Of a stretch of DNA of 64,000 nucleotides, positions 32,221 to 41,100 are shown in pieces (position 1 is the first letter of the stretch; the number at the start of each line of letters is the position of its first letter). Position numbers and translations under genes: made by a program. Source of the DNA: RYN-122 sp963761655 (GTDB lineage Bacteria; Actinomycetota; Actinomycetes; Mycobacteriales; SCTD01); assembly GCA_963761655.1 (NCBI GenBank), contig CAVXHI010000003.1, positions 186,001 to 250,000 of the forward strand, written 5' to 3'. Under the pieces are notes generated by a model. It was given only the letters and a program-made list of their open reading frames with translations. It was not told the origin of the DNA and did not search any database.

Positions 32221-33305
32221 GCGACGGCCCGCTGCTGACCGTGTCGGGTCGCGCCGTGCCCCGTCCGGGCCGCCGTGCCGCCCTGGCCGTGCGGTCGCTC
32301 GCCGTCGGGGTGGGCACGCTGACGGTGCTGGCCGGCGGGACGGGCGCGCTGTTCAAGGTCGAGGCCCGGCTCGCCCGGCGGTCCATCGGGCGGCCCCAGA
32401 CGAAGGCGCCCGACCCGAGCGGCGTCTACGGCCCGACGTCGGACGCCCCGGTGCTGCACCTCGCCGTCGTCGGGGACTCCGCGGCGGCCGGCCTGGGGTG
32501 CGACCGCGCCGACCAGACCCCCGGCGCCCTGCTCGCGGGCGGGATGGCCCGCGACCTCGGGCGGCAGGTCGAGGTGCGCGTGGTCGCCCGGACCGGCGCC
32601 CGGTCGGCCGCCCTCGACACCCAGGTCGGGCGTGCCCTGCGCGGCCGGGTCGACGTCGCCTTCGTGCTCGTCGGCGCCAACGACGTCACCCACCAGGCGC
32701 CCGTCGACGAGGCCGCCCGCGACCTGGCGCGCGCCGTCCGGACCCTGCGCGCCGCCGGCGCCGAGGTCGTCGTCGGGACCTGCCCGGACCTCGGGACCGT
32801 CAAGCCGGTGCTGCAGCCGCTGCGGACCTACGCCCGGTACGTCAGCCGCAGGCTGGCGGCGGCGCAGACCGTCGCGGTGGTCGAGGAGGGCGGGGTCGCG
32901 GTCTCGCTCGCCAGCCTGCTCGGGCCGCAGTTCGCCCGCGAACCCTCCATGTGGAGTGCCGACCGCTTCCACCCGTCGCCGGAGGGCTACCGCCGGGTCG
33001 TGGACGCCGTGCTGCCGAGCCTGCTGCAGGCGGCCGGCGTCGAGATCCCGGTCATGGTGCCGCTCAGCGACAGCGTCCAGGACGTCGCCCTGGCCGCCTC
33101 GGTCGCCGCCCGCGAGCCCGGCCTGGCCGTGGAGACCGTCGCCGGCGAGGACGGCATCGCCTCGGCCGGCCCCGGGCGCCTCGCCCGGCTGTCCCGCCGA
33201 CTCCCCCTCGTCGGGCGCGGCGCGCCGGAGGCCCGCACCAGCGGTCCCGCCCCCGAGATGCACGTCACGCCCCCGGCCTCTGGCGCTCCTGACACGTCCC
33301 CGTAA
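32217..33305 (+). CDS. SGNH/GDSL-type hydrolase with N-terminal membrane helix
   Basis: Esterase or lipase of the SGNH superfamily, 362 residues. Residues about 25-42 are hydrophobic (VRSLAVGVGTLTVLAGGTG), a probable membrane anchor placing the enzyme outside. Catalytic blocks: block I Ser in AVVGDSAAAGLG, block III Asn in VGANDVT, block V Asp/His in SADRFHPSPEGY. The 100 residues after block V (ending GRGAPEARTSGP) are not part of the catalytic fold. Stop is TAA, rare in this DNA. Substrate unknown; cell-wall or lipid acyl esters are possible. Confidence 0.85.
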   Translation: MSDGPLLTVSGRAVPRPGRRAALAVRSLAVGVGTLTVLAGGTGALFKVEARLARRSIGRPQTKAPDPSGVYGPTSDAPVLHLAVVGDSAAAGLGCDRADQTPGALLAGGMARDLGRQVEVRVVARTGARSAALDTQVGRALRGRVDVAFVLVGANDVTHQAPVDEAARDLARAVRTLRAAGAEVVVGTCPDLGTVKPVLQPLRTYARYVSRRLAAAQTVAVVEEGGVAVSLASLLGPQFAREPSMWSADRFHPSPEGYRRVVDAVLPSLLQAAGVEIPVMVPLSDSVQDVALAASVAAREPGLAVETVAGEDGIASAGPGRLARLSRRLPLVGRGAPEARTSGPAPEMHVTPPASGAPDTSP

Positions 33306-33346
33306 CCTGCGACTCACCGAACGCCGTTCTAGCAACTGGAGCCCCC

Positions 33347-34564
33347 GTGCCCGAGGCAGTGATCGTCTCCACCGCCCGCTCGCCGATCGGCCGTGCCTTC
33401 AAGGGCAAGCTCGTCGACGTCCGCCCCGACGACCTCGCCGCGACCATCGTGCAGGCCGCGCTCGACAAGGTCCCGAACCTCGACCCCCGCGACATCGACG
33501 ACCTGCTGATGGGCTGCGGCCTGCCCGGCGGCGAGCAGGGCTACAACATCGGCCGCGTCGTGTCCGTGCTCATGGGCTACGACTTCCTGCCCGGCACGAC
33601 CATCACGCGCTACTGCTCCTCCTCGCTGCAGACCACCCGGATGGCCGCCCACGCCATCAAGTCCGGCGAGGGCGACGTCTTCATCAGCGCCGGCGTCGAG
33701 ATGGTGAGCCGCTTCATCAAGGGCAACAGCGACGGCATGCCCGACACCGAGAACCCCCTGTTCGACGACGCCAAGGCGCGGACCGCGCAGCGCGGCGCCG
33801 AGGGCATCCAGTCCTGGACCGACCCCCGCGAGGGCGGCACGCTCCCCGACGTCTACCTGCCGATGCTCCAGACGGCCGAGAACCTGGCCCGCCTCAAGGG
33901 CGTCTCCCGCCAGGAGATGGACGAGTTCGGCGCCCGCAGCCAGCAGCTCGCCGAGAAGGCCATCGCCAACGGCTTCTGGGAGCGCGAGATCACGCCCGTG
34001 ACGCTGCCGAACGGCGAGGTCATGAGCAAGGACGACGGCCCCCGCGCCGGCACCACCGTCGAGGGCATCGGCGGCCTCAAGTCGATCCTCCCGGACGGCC
34101 TCGTCACCGCCGGCAACGCCTGCCCGCTCAACGACGGCGCCGCCGCCGTGATCATCATGAGCGACACGAAGGCCGCCGAGCTGGGCCTGACCCCGCTGGC
34201 CCGCGTCGTCTCCACCGCCGTCACCGGCCTCTCGCCCGAGATCATGGGCTACGGCCCGGTCGACGCCGTCAAGCTCGCCCTCAAGCGGGCCGGCAAGGAG
34301 GTCTCCGACATCGACCTGTTCGAGATCAACGAGGCCTTCGCCGCGCAGGTCATCCCGTCCTACAAGGACCTCGGGATCGACATCGACAAGCTGAACGTGC
34401 ACGGCGGGGCCATCGCCGTCGGCCACCCGTTCGGCATGACCGGCGCCCGCATCACCGGCACCCTCATCAACGGCCTGCAGACCCTCGACAAGCAGTGGGG
34501 CGTCGAGACCATGTGCGTCGGTGGCGGCATGGGCATGGCGATGGTGCTCGAGCGCCTCAGCTAG
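33347..34564 (+). CDS. Acetyl-CoA C-acyltransferase (thiolase)
   Basis: Thiolase of 405 residues that cleaves 3-oxoacyl-CoA in beta-oxidation or condenses acetyl-CoA. Nucleophile Cys is C90 in TITRYCSSSLQT; the second site has HGGAIAVGHPFGMTGAR (His) and CVGGGMGMAM (base Cys). EINEAFAAQV is intact. Type (degradative FadA-like or biosynthetic) cannot be told, although the absence of an adjacent fadB or phaB leaves it a single gene. GTG start, 41 bases after the SGNH hydrolase. Confidence 0.93.
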   Translation: MPEAVIVSTARSPIGRAFKGKLVDVRPDDLAATIVQAALDKVPNLDPRDIDDLLMGCGLPGGEQGYNIGRVVSVLMGYDFLPGTTITRYCSSSLQTTRMAAHAIKSGEGDVFISAGVEMVSRFIKGNSDGMPDTENPLFDDAKARTAQRGAEGIQSWTDPREGGTLPDVYLPMLQTAENLARLKGVSRQEMDEFGARSQQLAEKAIANGFWEREITPVTLPNGEVMSKDDGPRAGTTVEGIGGLKSILPDGLVTAGNACPLNDGAAAVIIMSDTKAAELGLTPLARVVSTAVTGLSPEIMGYGPVDAVKLALKRAGKEVSDIDLFEINEAFAAQVIPSYKDLGIDIDKLNVHGGAIAVGHPFGMTGARITGTLINGLQTLDKQWGVETMCVGGGMGMAMVLERLS

Positions 34565-34577
34565 TCCCCCGCACCTC

Positions 34578-34613
34578 CCGCGGCCGGTCCCTCACCCGAG
34601 GGGCCGGCCGCGG
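34578..34613 (+). terminator. Strong hairpin after the thiolase gene
   Basis: Outer arms CCGCGGCCGG (34578-34587) and CCGGCCGCGG (34604-34613) are exact complements. Inner arms CCCTC/GAGGG extend the stem to about 16 pairs with a four-base loop. It starts 13 bases after the thiolase stop. A likely intrinsic-type terminator without U-tract. Confidence 0.75.
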
Positions 34614-34663
34614 CGCTGTCCACCCCCCTGTCCAGCACGTCCCCCGCGTGGGAGGGTCCACCC

Positions 34664-35356
34664 GTGCCCTCCTCCCCCCTGCGCCGTGTCCTGGCCGTCG
34701 TGGCCGCTGCCGCCGCCGTGCTCGCCCTCGCCGGGCCCGCCGACGCCGCCAACCGCTACACCGTGAAGGGCAACGTCGCCAAGCCGTCGGTCTGCAACAA
34801 CAGCGGCACCATCGCCGCGGGCGGCTGGGTCGCGAACAAGCCCTGCGGCTACGTCATGGGGACGGCCCTCAAGGGCACGGCCTTCGACAACCACGTCAAC
34901 ACCGACAAGGGCTTCCACTACGGGCGCACCCGGCAGAGCGAGGGCAGCTTCTGCACCTGGATCGTCCCGGGGGCCTTCGACCTCGGCACGAAGCGGACGG
35001 CGACCGACAGCTGCGGCACGGGCACCAGCGACGCGATGCGGCACCGCCGCACCATCGGCAAGGACTTCGACAACAAGCCGGGCGTCGGGAACGGCTCGAC
35101 CACCATCGCGGTCAACGCCTCGCGCTGCCGCGGCTACTACAACTACTTCACGACGTCGGACTTCCGGAAGGGCCACCTGCACGACGCCGTCGGCTACACG
35201 CTGCCCGCGCAGGGCGCCTACCGCTACGCCACCCGCGACGGCCTGGCCGCGATGATCCGCACCGGCAGCGGCCCCTCGACCACGTGGCTGTTCGTGTCCC
35301 GCTCCTGCATCGCCTCGCAGCTGCAGGGCAAGAGGTTCTCGAACCTCGACGACTAG
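34664..35356 (+). CDS. Secreted six-cysteine protein, unknown function
   Basis: 230 residues with a clear signal peptide (VPSSPLRRVLAVVAAAAAVL...PADAA, cleavage near residue 28). The mature protein has six Cys (in SVCNN, PCGYV, FCTWI, SCGTG, RCRGY, SCIAS), likely three disulfides, and many aromatic residues (YYNYFTTSD). The pattern suggests a compact extracellular domain such as a lectin or enzyme inhibitor, but I do not recognise a family. The gene stands alone between a terminator and convergent genes. Confidence 0.7.
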   Translation: MPSSPLRRVLAVVAAAAAVLALAGPADAANRYTVKGNVAKPSVCNNSGTIAAGGWVANKPCGYVMGTALKGTAFDNHVNTDKGFHYGRTRQSEGSFCTWIVPGAFDLGTKRTATDSCGTGTSDAMRHRRTIGKDFDNKPGVGNGSTTIAVNASRCRGYYNYFTTSDFRKGHLHDAVGYTLPAQGAYRYATRDGLAAMIRTGSGPSTTWLFVSRSCIASQLQGKRFSNLDD

Positions 35357-35365
35357 ACCCGGCGC

Positions 35366-35761
35366 TCACTCCGTCCAGGAGCTCGGGAAGCCGCACACCG
35401 CCCGCCCGGCAGCGAGGACGTCGTCCAGGCCGAGCGCCTCGGCCAGCCCGGCCGGGACGTCGTCGCCGAGCAGGTCGTGCCGGTGCAGCAGCAGGTGGGC
35501 GGTCAGCGCGACCCCGTCCTCGGTGCCGGCGAGGACGAGGTCGTGGGCGGCGACGGCCAGCTGGTCGGGCAGCGCGAGGTCGGCCGGCAGGCGCGGCAGC
35601 GGCCGGTCCGTCTCCCCCGCGGCCTGCACGAACGACGCCGCCAGGTGGTGGACGACGTCGGCGCGGGTCAGCCCCGGAAGGCACCCGGCGGCCCAGCGCT
35701 GGGGCGTCCAGACCCGCAGGCGCTGCACCAGCGAGCGGCTCTCCCGGTCCAGGACGCTCAC
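35366..35761 (-). CDS. Helical-bundle protein, possibly MDMPI_N/DinB-like
   Basis: 131 residues, mostly helical: VSVLDRESRSLVQRLRVW, RADVVHHLAASFVQAAGE, LTAHLLLHRHDLLG. The WTPQRWAAGCLPGLTRADVV stretch resembles the metal-binding start of the mycothiol-dependent maleylpyruvate isomerase N-terminal (DinB-like) family. If so it might use mycothiol, but the match is weak. GTG at 35761 gives a four-base overlap with the glycosyltransferase stop; a GTG 12 bases upstream is an alternative. Confidence 0.55.
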   Translation of the reverse strand: MSVLDRESRSLVQRLRVWTPQRWAAGCLPGLTRADVVHHLAASFVQAAGETDRPLPRLPADLALPDQLAVAAHDLVLAGTEDGVALTAHLLLHRHDLLGDDVPAGLAEALGLDDVLAAGRAVCGFPSSWTE

Positions 35762-36732
35762 GAGGTCAGCCACCGCTGCACCTGCTGCCGGCTGTCGTCG
35801 TCGCTGCCCGGGAGGGTCTTCCCGGTCGGTGCGGCCCCCAGGGCACGCAGCCCGTCGGCCAGCGCCTGCACGCTGCCCGCTCCGACGACGACGTGCTCCG
35901 GGCCGAGCCCCTCCGCCAGGCCGGTCTCGTCGGTGGTCAGCAGCCGGCAGCCGTGCGAGAGCCCCTCGACGAGGGACAGCCCGATCTGCTCGCGCCACCC
36001 GTCCACCCGTCGGCTGGGCAGCACGACCGCCGCCGCGCGGCGCAGGGCGTCGTGCACGGTGGCCCGGTCGGCCCGCACGACGACGTCGACGTCGCCCCGG
36101 CCGTCGGCCCACTGCTGCACGACCGCCGTGCGCGGCCCCCAGCCGAGCAGCCGCAGCCGCCAGCCCGCGGGTCCGACCGTGTCCCAGGCGGCCATCAGCA
36201 GGTCGATGCCCTTGCGCTCGGAGAACTCCGCCGCGAACACCAGCTCCCCCGACGCCGGTACCTCCCCGCCGCCCGGGAAGCAGGAGGCGCAGCGGGGACG
36301 CCGCTCCTCGACGACCGTGCTGCGCCACGCCGCACCCGGGCAGCTCTGCGCGTAGGCCCGCTCCGCGGCGGCGCTGCCGAAGGCGACGGCCTGCAGCCGC
36401 TCCCACCCGGGCGGCGCCTCGTGCGGCAGGACCTCGATGGCGTAGGTGGTGAGGACGGCGTCGGGGGCGGCGTCGGCGAGCACGAGCGACGCCGGCCACT
36501 CGGCCCGCCACAGCGGCTCGGTGACCTCGAGCACGTCGGGCGGGTCGGCGCGGAGGTCCGCGGCGAGTGCGGCCGGGTCGGCCAGGACCACCGGGAAGGG
36601 CGCGGCGGCGAGGACGGCGTCGTCGCAGTCGGGGTGGCGGCCGCTGGCGAGGAGCCGGAAGCCGGGCAGCGGGGCGAGCCGCTCGAGGTGCGACGAGCGC
36701 AGCACCGGTGTGTAGAGGGCGTACGACGTCAC
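35758..36732 (-). CDS. Glycosyltransferase family 4-like protein
   Basis: 324 residues with GT-B features: FAAEFSERKGIDLLMAAWD (donor-domain entry), RLRLLGWGPR, and REQIGLSLVEGLSHGCRLLT, where E-x7-E of GT4 becomes Q/E-x-LSLVEG. An N-terminal CxxC (RPRCASCFPGG) is inserted before the donor domain. It is shorter than usual (about 380), mainly in the acceptor domain. It forms a two-gene unit with the downstream helical protein and diverges from the CNNM gene. Confidence 0.75.
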   Translation of the reverse strand: MTSYALYTPVLRSSHLERLAPLPGFRLLASGRHPDCDDAVLAAAPFPVVLADPAALAADLRADPPDVLEVTEPLWRAEWPASLVLADAAPDAVLTTYAIEVLPHEAPPGWERLQAVAFGSAAAERAYAQSCPGAAWRSTVVEERRPRCASCFPGGGEVPASGELVFAAEFSERKGIDLLMAAWDTVGPAGWRLRLLGWGPRTAVVQQWADGRGDVDVVVRADRATVHDALRRAAAVVLPSRRVDGWREQIGLSLVEGLSHGCRLLTTDETGLAEGLGPEHVVVGAGSVQALADGLRALGAAPTGKTLPGSDDDSRQQVQRWLTS

Positions 36733-36800
36733 ACTCCCAGCCTAGGGAGGCCGCAGCAGGGCAGACTGGTCCACGTGACGCCTGCCAGACGCCCGCGCCG

Positions 36801-38112
36801 GTGATCGCCGCCCTGCTCGGGGTCCTCGCCGTCCTGCTCCTGACGGCCGGGACCGCCCTGTTCGTCGCCGCCGAGTTCTCGCTGGTCGCCGTCGAGCGGT
36901 CCACGCTGGAGGCCGCCGAGCGCGAGGGCGACGCCGGCGCGAAGCGGGTGCTGGCCTCGGTGCGGACGCTGTCGTTCCAGCTGTCCGGCGCCCAGCTGGG
37001 CATCACGATGACGACCCTGGTGGTCGGCTTCATCGCCGAGCCGTCGTTCGCCGCGTTCTTCCGCGGGCCGCTCGAGGCGGTGGGCGCGCCCCAGGGGGCC
37101 GCGGACGCCGTCGGCCATCGCGCTCGCGCTGCTGATCGCCACCGTCCTGCAGATCGTCTTCGGCGAGCTGGTCCCGAAGAACCTCGCCATCGCCCAGCCG
37201 CTCCCGACGGCGCGGGCCGTCGCCGGGCCGCTGCGCGTGTTCAGCGCGCTGCTGCGTCCGCTCATCGCCGCGAGCAACACCAGCGCGAACGCCGTCGTCC
37301 GCAGCCTCGGCATCGAGCCGCAGGAGGAGCTCCGCTCGGCCCGGTCGGCCACCGAGCTGGGCAGCCTCGTCCGGTCGTCGGCCGAGGAGGGCACCCTCGA
37401 CGAGCAGACCGCGACGATGCTCACCCGGTCGCTCGCCTTCGGGGACCGCAACGCCGGCGACGTCATGACCCCGCGGATGCAGATGGTGACCCTCGAGCAG
37501 ACCGACAACGTCGCCCGCCTGCTGGAGCTGGCCCACGAGAGCGGCCACTCCCGCTTCCCGGTGGAGGGCAACGACGGCGTCGACGACATCGTCGGGGTCG
37601 TCCACGTGAAGAAGGCCTTCGCCGTCCCCCGCGAGGAGCGGCGCCGGACCCGGGTCAGCCAGCTGATGGGCCCGGTCGCCCCGGTCCCCGAGACCGTGCA
37701 CTGCGACGACCTCCTGCGCACCCTGCGCGAGCCGGGCCTGCAGATGGCGGTCGTCATCGACGAGTACGGCGGCACGGCCGGCGTCGTCACGCTCGAGGAC
37801 CTCGTCGAGGAGCTGGTCGGGGAGGTCGACGACGAGCACGACGCCCCGAGCCGCCCCGACGTCGAGCCGCAGGCCGACGACACGCTCGTGCTGTCCGGCC
37901 TGCTGCGCGACGACCAGGTGGCCGACGCCTGCGCCTTCGTCGTCCCCGAGGGCCCCTACGACACCCTCGGCGGCCTCGTCATGCAGCGCCTCGGCCGGCT
38001 GCCCCGCAAGGGCGACGTCGTCGAGGTCGACGGCTGGGCGCTCGAGGTGCTCGAGCTCGACGGGCGCCGGGTCGACCGCGTCCGCCTCACCGAACCGGTG
38101 GCCGCCCCGTGA
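36801..38112 (+). CDS. CNNM/CorC-type (DUF21 + CBS) membrane protein, first copy (one-base frameshift)
   Basis: Transporter-like protein linked to magnesium or cobalt homeostasis. DUF21 transmembrane domain (LLGVLAVLLLTAGTALFVAA; AEFSLVAVERSTLE), then CBS pair (DVMTPRMQMVTLEQ; FPVEGNDGVDD; VVIDEYGGTAGVVTLEDLVE) and a CorC_HlyC domain ending LDGRRVDRVRL. The frame changes near 37113 (GAADAVG to IALALLIATVLQIVFGELV) by one surplus base; the conserved PKNLAIAQP lies just after. About 436 residues when repaired. GTG start at 36801. Confidence 0.9.
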
Positions 38113-39194
38113 CGACCCTCAACCTCGTCGTCGCCGTCCTGCTGCTCGTCTTCAACGGGCTCTTCGTCGGGGCCGAGTTCGCCGTCATCAGCGTCCGGCG
38201 CAGCCAGATCGAGCCGCTCGCCGAGGGCAGCCGCCGGGCCGTCGTCGTGCTCGAGGCGCTCAAGAGCCTGTCGGTCATGCTCGCCGCCGCGCAGCTGGGC
38301 ATCACGCTGTGCTCGCTCGGGCTGGGCGCCGTGGCCGAGCCCGCGGTCGCGCACCTGCTCGAGGACGCCCTGCACGCCGCGCACGTGCCGGAGTCGCTGC
38401 TGCACCCGATCGCGTTCGCCGTCGCGCTGTCGCTCGTGGTGTTCCTGCACATGGTGATCGGCGAGATGGTCCCGAAGAACATCGCCATCGCCTCGCCGGA
38501 GCGGGCCGCGATCGTGCTGGTGCCGGCCCTGTTCCGCTTCGCGACCGCGATCGGACCGGTCCTGTCGACGCTCAACGCCTTCGGCAACGCCGTCCTGCGG
38601 GCCTTCCGGGTCGAGCCGAAGGACGAGCTCGCCAGCTCCTTCTCGCCCGACGAGCTGGCCGGGATCATCGCCCACTCGCGGGAGGAGGGGCTGCTCGACG
38701 ACGAGGAGCACGAGCGCCTCGCCGGAGCCCTCGAGCTGGGCTCGCAGCCGGCCTCCTCCGTCATGCTGCCGCTCGAGCGGCTGGTCACGGTCCCCTCCAC
38801 GGTCACCGCGGACGAGCTCGAGGAGCTGGTCGTCATCACCGGCTTCTCCCGCTTCCCGGTCCGCTCCGCCGCCGACGACGCCGCGACCTCCGACGCCGTC
38901 GAGGGCGGGATGCTCGGGTTCGTCCACGTCAAGGACGTGCTCGGGCTGTCCGAGCGCGAACGACGCCGCCCGCTGGTCGAGCGCCGGCTCCGCCGCATGC
39001 CGCCGGTGCCCTGCGAGCTGCCGCTCGGAGAGGTCCTCGCCCTGCTGCGCCGCAGCCAGAGCCACCTCGGGCAGGTCGTCGACGACGCCGGGTCGGCCGT
39101 CGGCGTCATCGCCCTCGAGGACGTCGTCGAGCAGCTCGTCGGGCAGGTCGAGGACGAGAACACCCCGCTGAACGCGGCGGCCCTCCCGGAGTGA
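38109..39194 (+). CDS. CNNM/CorC-type (DUF21 + CBS) membrane protein, second copy
   Basis: 361 residues in one intact frame: DUF21 helices (LVVAVLLLVFNGLFVGAEFA; VALSLVVFLHMVIGEMVPKN), then two CBS motifs (SVMLPLERLVTVPS; SHLGQVVDDAGSAVGVIALE). The C-terminal CorC_HlyC domain of the first copy is absent here. It is coupled to the first copy by GTGA, and tandem pairs like this are common in actinobacteria, perhaps forming heterodimers. Confidence 0.92.
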   Translation: MTTLNLVVAVLLLVFNGLFVGAEFAVISVRRSQIEPLAEGSRRAVVVLEALKSLSVMLAAAQLGITLCSLGLGAVAEPAVAHLLEDALHAAHVPESLLHPIAFAVALSLVVFLHMVIGEMVPKNIAIASPERAAIVLVPALFRFATAIGPVLSTLNAFGNAVLRAFRVEPKDELASSFSPDELAGIIAHSREEGLLDDEEHERLAGALELGSQPASSVMLPLERLVTVPSTVTADELEELVVITGFSRFPVRSAADDAATSDAVEGGMLGFVHVKDVLGLSERERRRPLVERRLRRMPPVPCELPLGEVLALLRRSQSHLGQVVDDAGSAVGVIALEDVVEQLVGQVEDENTPLNAAALPE

Positions 39195-39224
39195 CGTGCC
39201 GCTCCCCTGCTCCCGGCTGACAGG

Positions 39225-40028
39225 GTGGGCCTCGTGATCCCCCCGTTCGTCTCCCCCTCGTGGGTCCTCCAGCACCCCGAGGTCGTCCTCGCCGACTGCC
39301 GCAGCTACCTCGACGGCAGCTCCGAGCGCGAGGCCTACGACCGCGGCCACCTGCCCGGGGCGGTCTTCGTCGACGTCCACCGGTGGGTCGCCGGACCGGC
39401 CTCCCCGCAGGCCGGCCGGCACCCGCTGCCCGAGCCCGCGGTCTTCGCCGAGGGCATGGCCTCGCTCGGCATCGGCGATGACGACGTCGTGGTGGCCTAC
39501 GACGACGGCGGGGGCGTGACCGCCGCGCGCCTGGTCTGGATGCTCCGCGTGACCGGCCACGAGGCGGCGGTGCTCGACGGCGGCGTCCACGGCCGGCTCG
39601 TCGCGTCCACCGTGGCGCCCCGGCCCCGGGCGGTCTTCACGCCGCGGCCGTGGCCGCACGAGCTCCTGGCGACGGCCGACGACCTCACCGGGACCGTCCT
39701 GGACGCCCGCGACCGGGCCAGGTTCCGCGGGGAGGTCGAGCCGGTCGACCCCCAGCCCGGCCACGTGCCGGGAGCCCGCAACGTGCCGTGCCGCGAGAAC
39801 GTGCGCGGCGACGGCAGCCTCGTGCCGGTGGAGCGGCTGCGGGAGGTCTACGCCGAGGCCGGCGTCACCGACGCGTCCGACGTCGTCGTCTACTGCGGCA
39901 GCGGCGTCACCGCCTGCCACGACCTGCTGACGATGGAGCACGCCGGGCTCGGTCAGGGGCGGCTGTACCCGGGGTCGTGGTCGCAGTGGAGCGCCGACCC
40001 GTCCCGGCCGGTGGCCATCGGGCCGTGA
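39225..40028 (+). CDS. Two-domain rhodanese, 3-mercaptopyruvate/thiosulfate sulfurtransferase
   Basis: Moves sulfane sulfur from mercaptopyruvate or thiosulfate to thiols or cyanide. 267 residues, two rhodanese domains. The inactive N-terminal domain is marked by CRSYLDGSSEREAYDRGHLP; the C-terminal one has the persulfide Cys in VYCGSGVTACHD. The CGSGVTA loop is nearer the MST type (CGxGVTA). A GTG nine bases downstream is an alternative start giving a more ordinary N-terminus. Confidence 0.9.
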   Translation: MGLVIPPFVSPSWVLQHPEVVLADCRSYLDGSSEREAYDRGHLPGAVFVDVHRWVAGPASPQAGRHPLPEPAVFAEGMASLGIGDDDVVVAYDDGGGVTAARLVWMLRVTGHEAAVLDGGVHGRLVASTVAPRPRAVFTPRPWPHELLATADDLTGTVLDARDRARFRGEVEPVDPQPGHVPGARNVPCRENVRGDGSLVPVERLREVYAEAGVTDASDVVVYCGSGVTACHDLLTMEHAGLGQGRLYPGSWSQWSADPSRPVAIGP

Positions 40029-40035
40029 CACGACG

Positions 40036-40069
40036 GAGGCCGCCACCCCCTCGCGGGAGCGGCGGCCTC
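40036..40069. terminator. Bidirectional terminator hairpin between convergent genes
   Basis: Arms GAGGCCGCC (40036-40044) and GGCGGCCTC (40061-40069) are exact complements, with an inner CTC/GAG extension. It fills the 58-base gap between the sulfurtransferase and the Bax inhibitor-1 gene and could serve both strands. Confidence 0.75.
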
Positions 40070-40086
40070 GGACGTGCTGCGCGGTG

Positions 40087-40872
40087 CTAGTCGCGGCCCT
40101 GCAGGTAGCTGAGCAGGCGGAGCACCTCGAGGTAGAGCCAGACGAGCCCGACGACGAGGCCGAACGCGATGCGCCAGGACTCGCGCTCGTCGACGCCGGC
40201 CTCGACCATGCGCTGCGCCTGGTCGAAGTCGAGCACGAAGGTCAGCGCGCCGAAGGTGATGAAGGCGAGGCTGAACAGGATCGACAGCGGCAGGTTGTCG
40301 CCGCGGATGCCGAGGGCGTCACCGTCGCCGAACAGGCCGACCACGACGTTGACGAGCAGCAGGCCGAACAGGCCCAGGAACGCCGTGGTGATGACCTTGC
40401 GGAACTTCGGGGTGGCGCGGAGCTTGCCGGACTTGTAGGCGAGCAGGACGGCGCCGAAGACCGTGGCGGTGCCGATCACGGCCTGGGTGACGATGCCGCC
40501 ACCGAAGACGTCGTTGTAGACGTGGCTGATGGCGCCGAGGAACACGCCCTCGAGCGCGGCGTAGGCCAGCACGAGCGGCGGGCTGACCTGCTTCTTGAAC
40601 ATGTTGACGAGCGCGAGCACGAAGCCGGCGAGACCGGCGACGACCGCGACGCCCATCCCGAGGTCGGCGACCCAGGCGACCGTGCCGGTGACGACGATGA
40701 TCCCCAGCAGGATGCTGGTCTTGACCACGATGTCGTCGTAGCTGAGGCGGGCGGGGGTGCCGTAGATCCGACCGACCTCGTCGGCGCTGGGCGCGTACTG
40801 CCCGGTGCCGCGGAGGCTCTCGTGCAGCGCGGTGCTGCGCTGGAACACGGGGTTGCTGGACTGGCGTGCCAT
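40087..40872 (-). CDS. Bax inhibitor-1/YccA family membrane protein
   Basis: Integral membrane protein of 261 residues with seven hydrophobic helices (for example LLGIIVVTGTVAWVADLGMG, VIGTATVFGAVLLAYKSG, ILFSLAFITFGALTFVLDFD). The pattern matches Bax1-I proteins, proposed pH-sensitive calcium leak channels; the conserved Asp near the C-terminus (LDFDQAQRMVEAG) is present. ATG at 40872 with GAGGAG upstream. The role in actinobacteria is unproven. Confidence 0.92.
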   Translation of the reverse strand: MARQSSNPVFQRSTALHESLRGTGQYAPSADEVGRIYGTPARLSYDDIVVKTSILLGIIVVTGTVAWVADLGMGVAVVAGLAGFVLALVNMFKKQVSPPLVLAYAALEGVFLGAISHVYNDVFGGGIVTQAVIGTATVFGAVLLAYKSGKLRATPKFRKVITTAFLGLFGLLLVNVVVGLFGDGDALGIRGDNLPLSILFSLAFITFGALTFVLDFDQAQRMVEAGVDERESWRIAFGLVVGLVWLYLEVLRLLSYLQGRD

Positions 40873-40979
40873 CAGGTGATGCTCCTCTGCGAAGCCCTCG
40901 GACGGGACCTTGCCTCCAGTACAACGCACCCGGCCGTGCAGGTGTGCCCGACGCTGGTGGGCAGAGTGCAGGCTCCGGC

Positions 40980-40998
40980 GTTGCCGGGACCCGGCAAC
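40980..40998 (-). terminator. Hairpin downstream of tRNA-Leu
   Basis: GTTGCCGG (40980-40987) pairs with CCGGCAAC (40991-40998) around a three-base loop, eight bases beyond the tRNA 3' end in its direction of transcription. The natural reading is a tRNA transcript terminator. Confidence 0.65.
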
Positions 40999-41005
40999 CC
41001 TGCAG

Positions 41006-41088
41006 TACCCGGAGCGGGATTCGAACCCGCGATCTCTTTCGAGCAGAGGGGTTTAAGCCCTCCGTGTATGCCGCTCCACCACCCGGGC
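41006..41088 (-). tRNA. tRNA-Leu (anticodon UAA)
   Basis: 83-nt class II tRNA. Acceptor arm GCCCGGG pairs with the 3' CCGGGT-type end, discriminator A at 41006. The anticodon stem GAGGG/CCCTC encloses loop CTTAAAC, anticodon TAA at 41055-41053. The variable arm is long (CTGCTCGAAAGAGATC region), and GGGTTCGAATCCC is the T arm. CCA is not encoded. It decodes UUA, the rarest Leu codon in high-GC actinobacteria; its Streptomyces counterpart is bldA. Confidence 0.96.
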
Positions 41089-41100
41089 TCCGACCCGACC

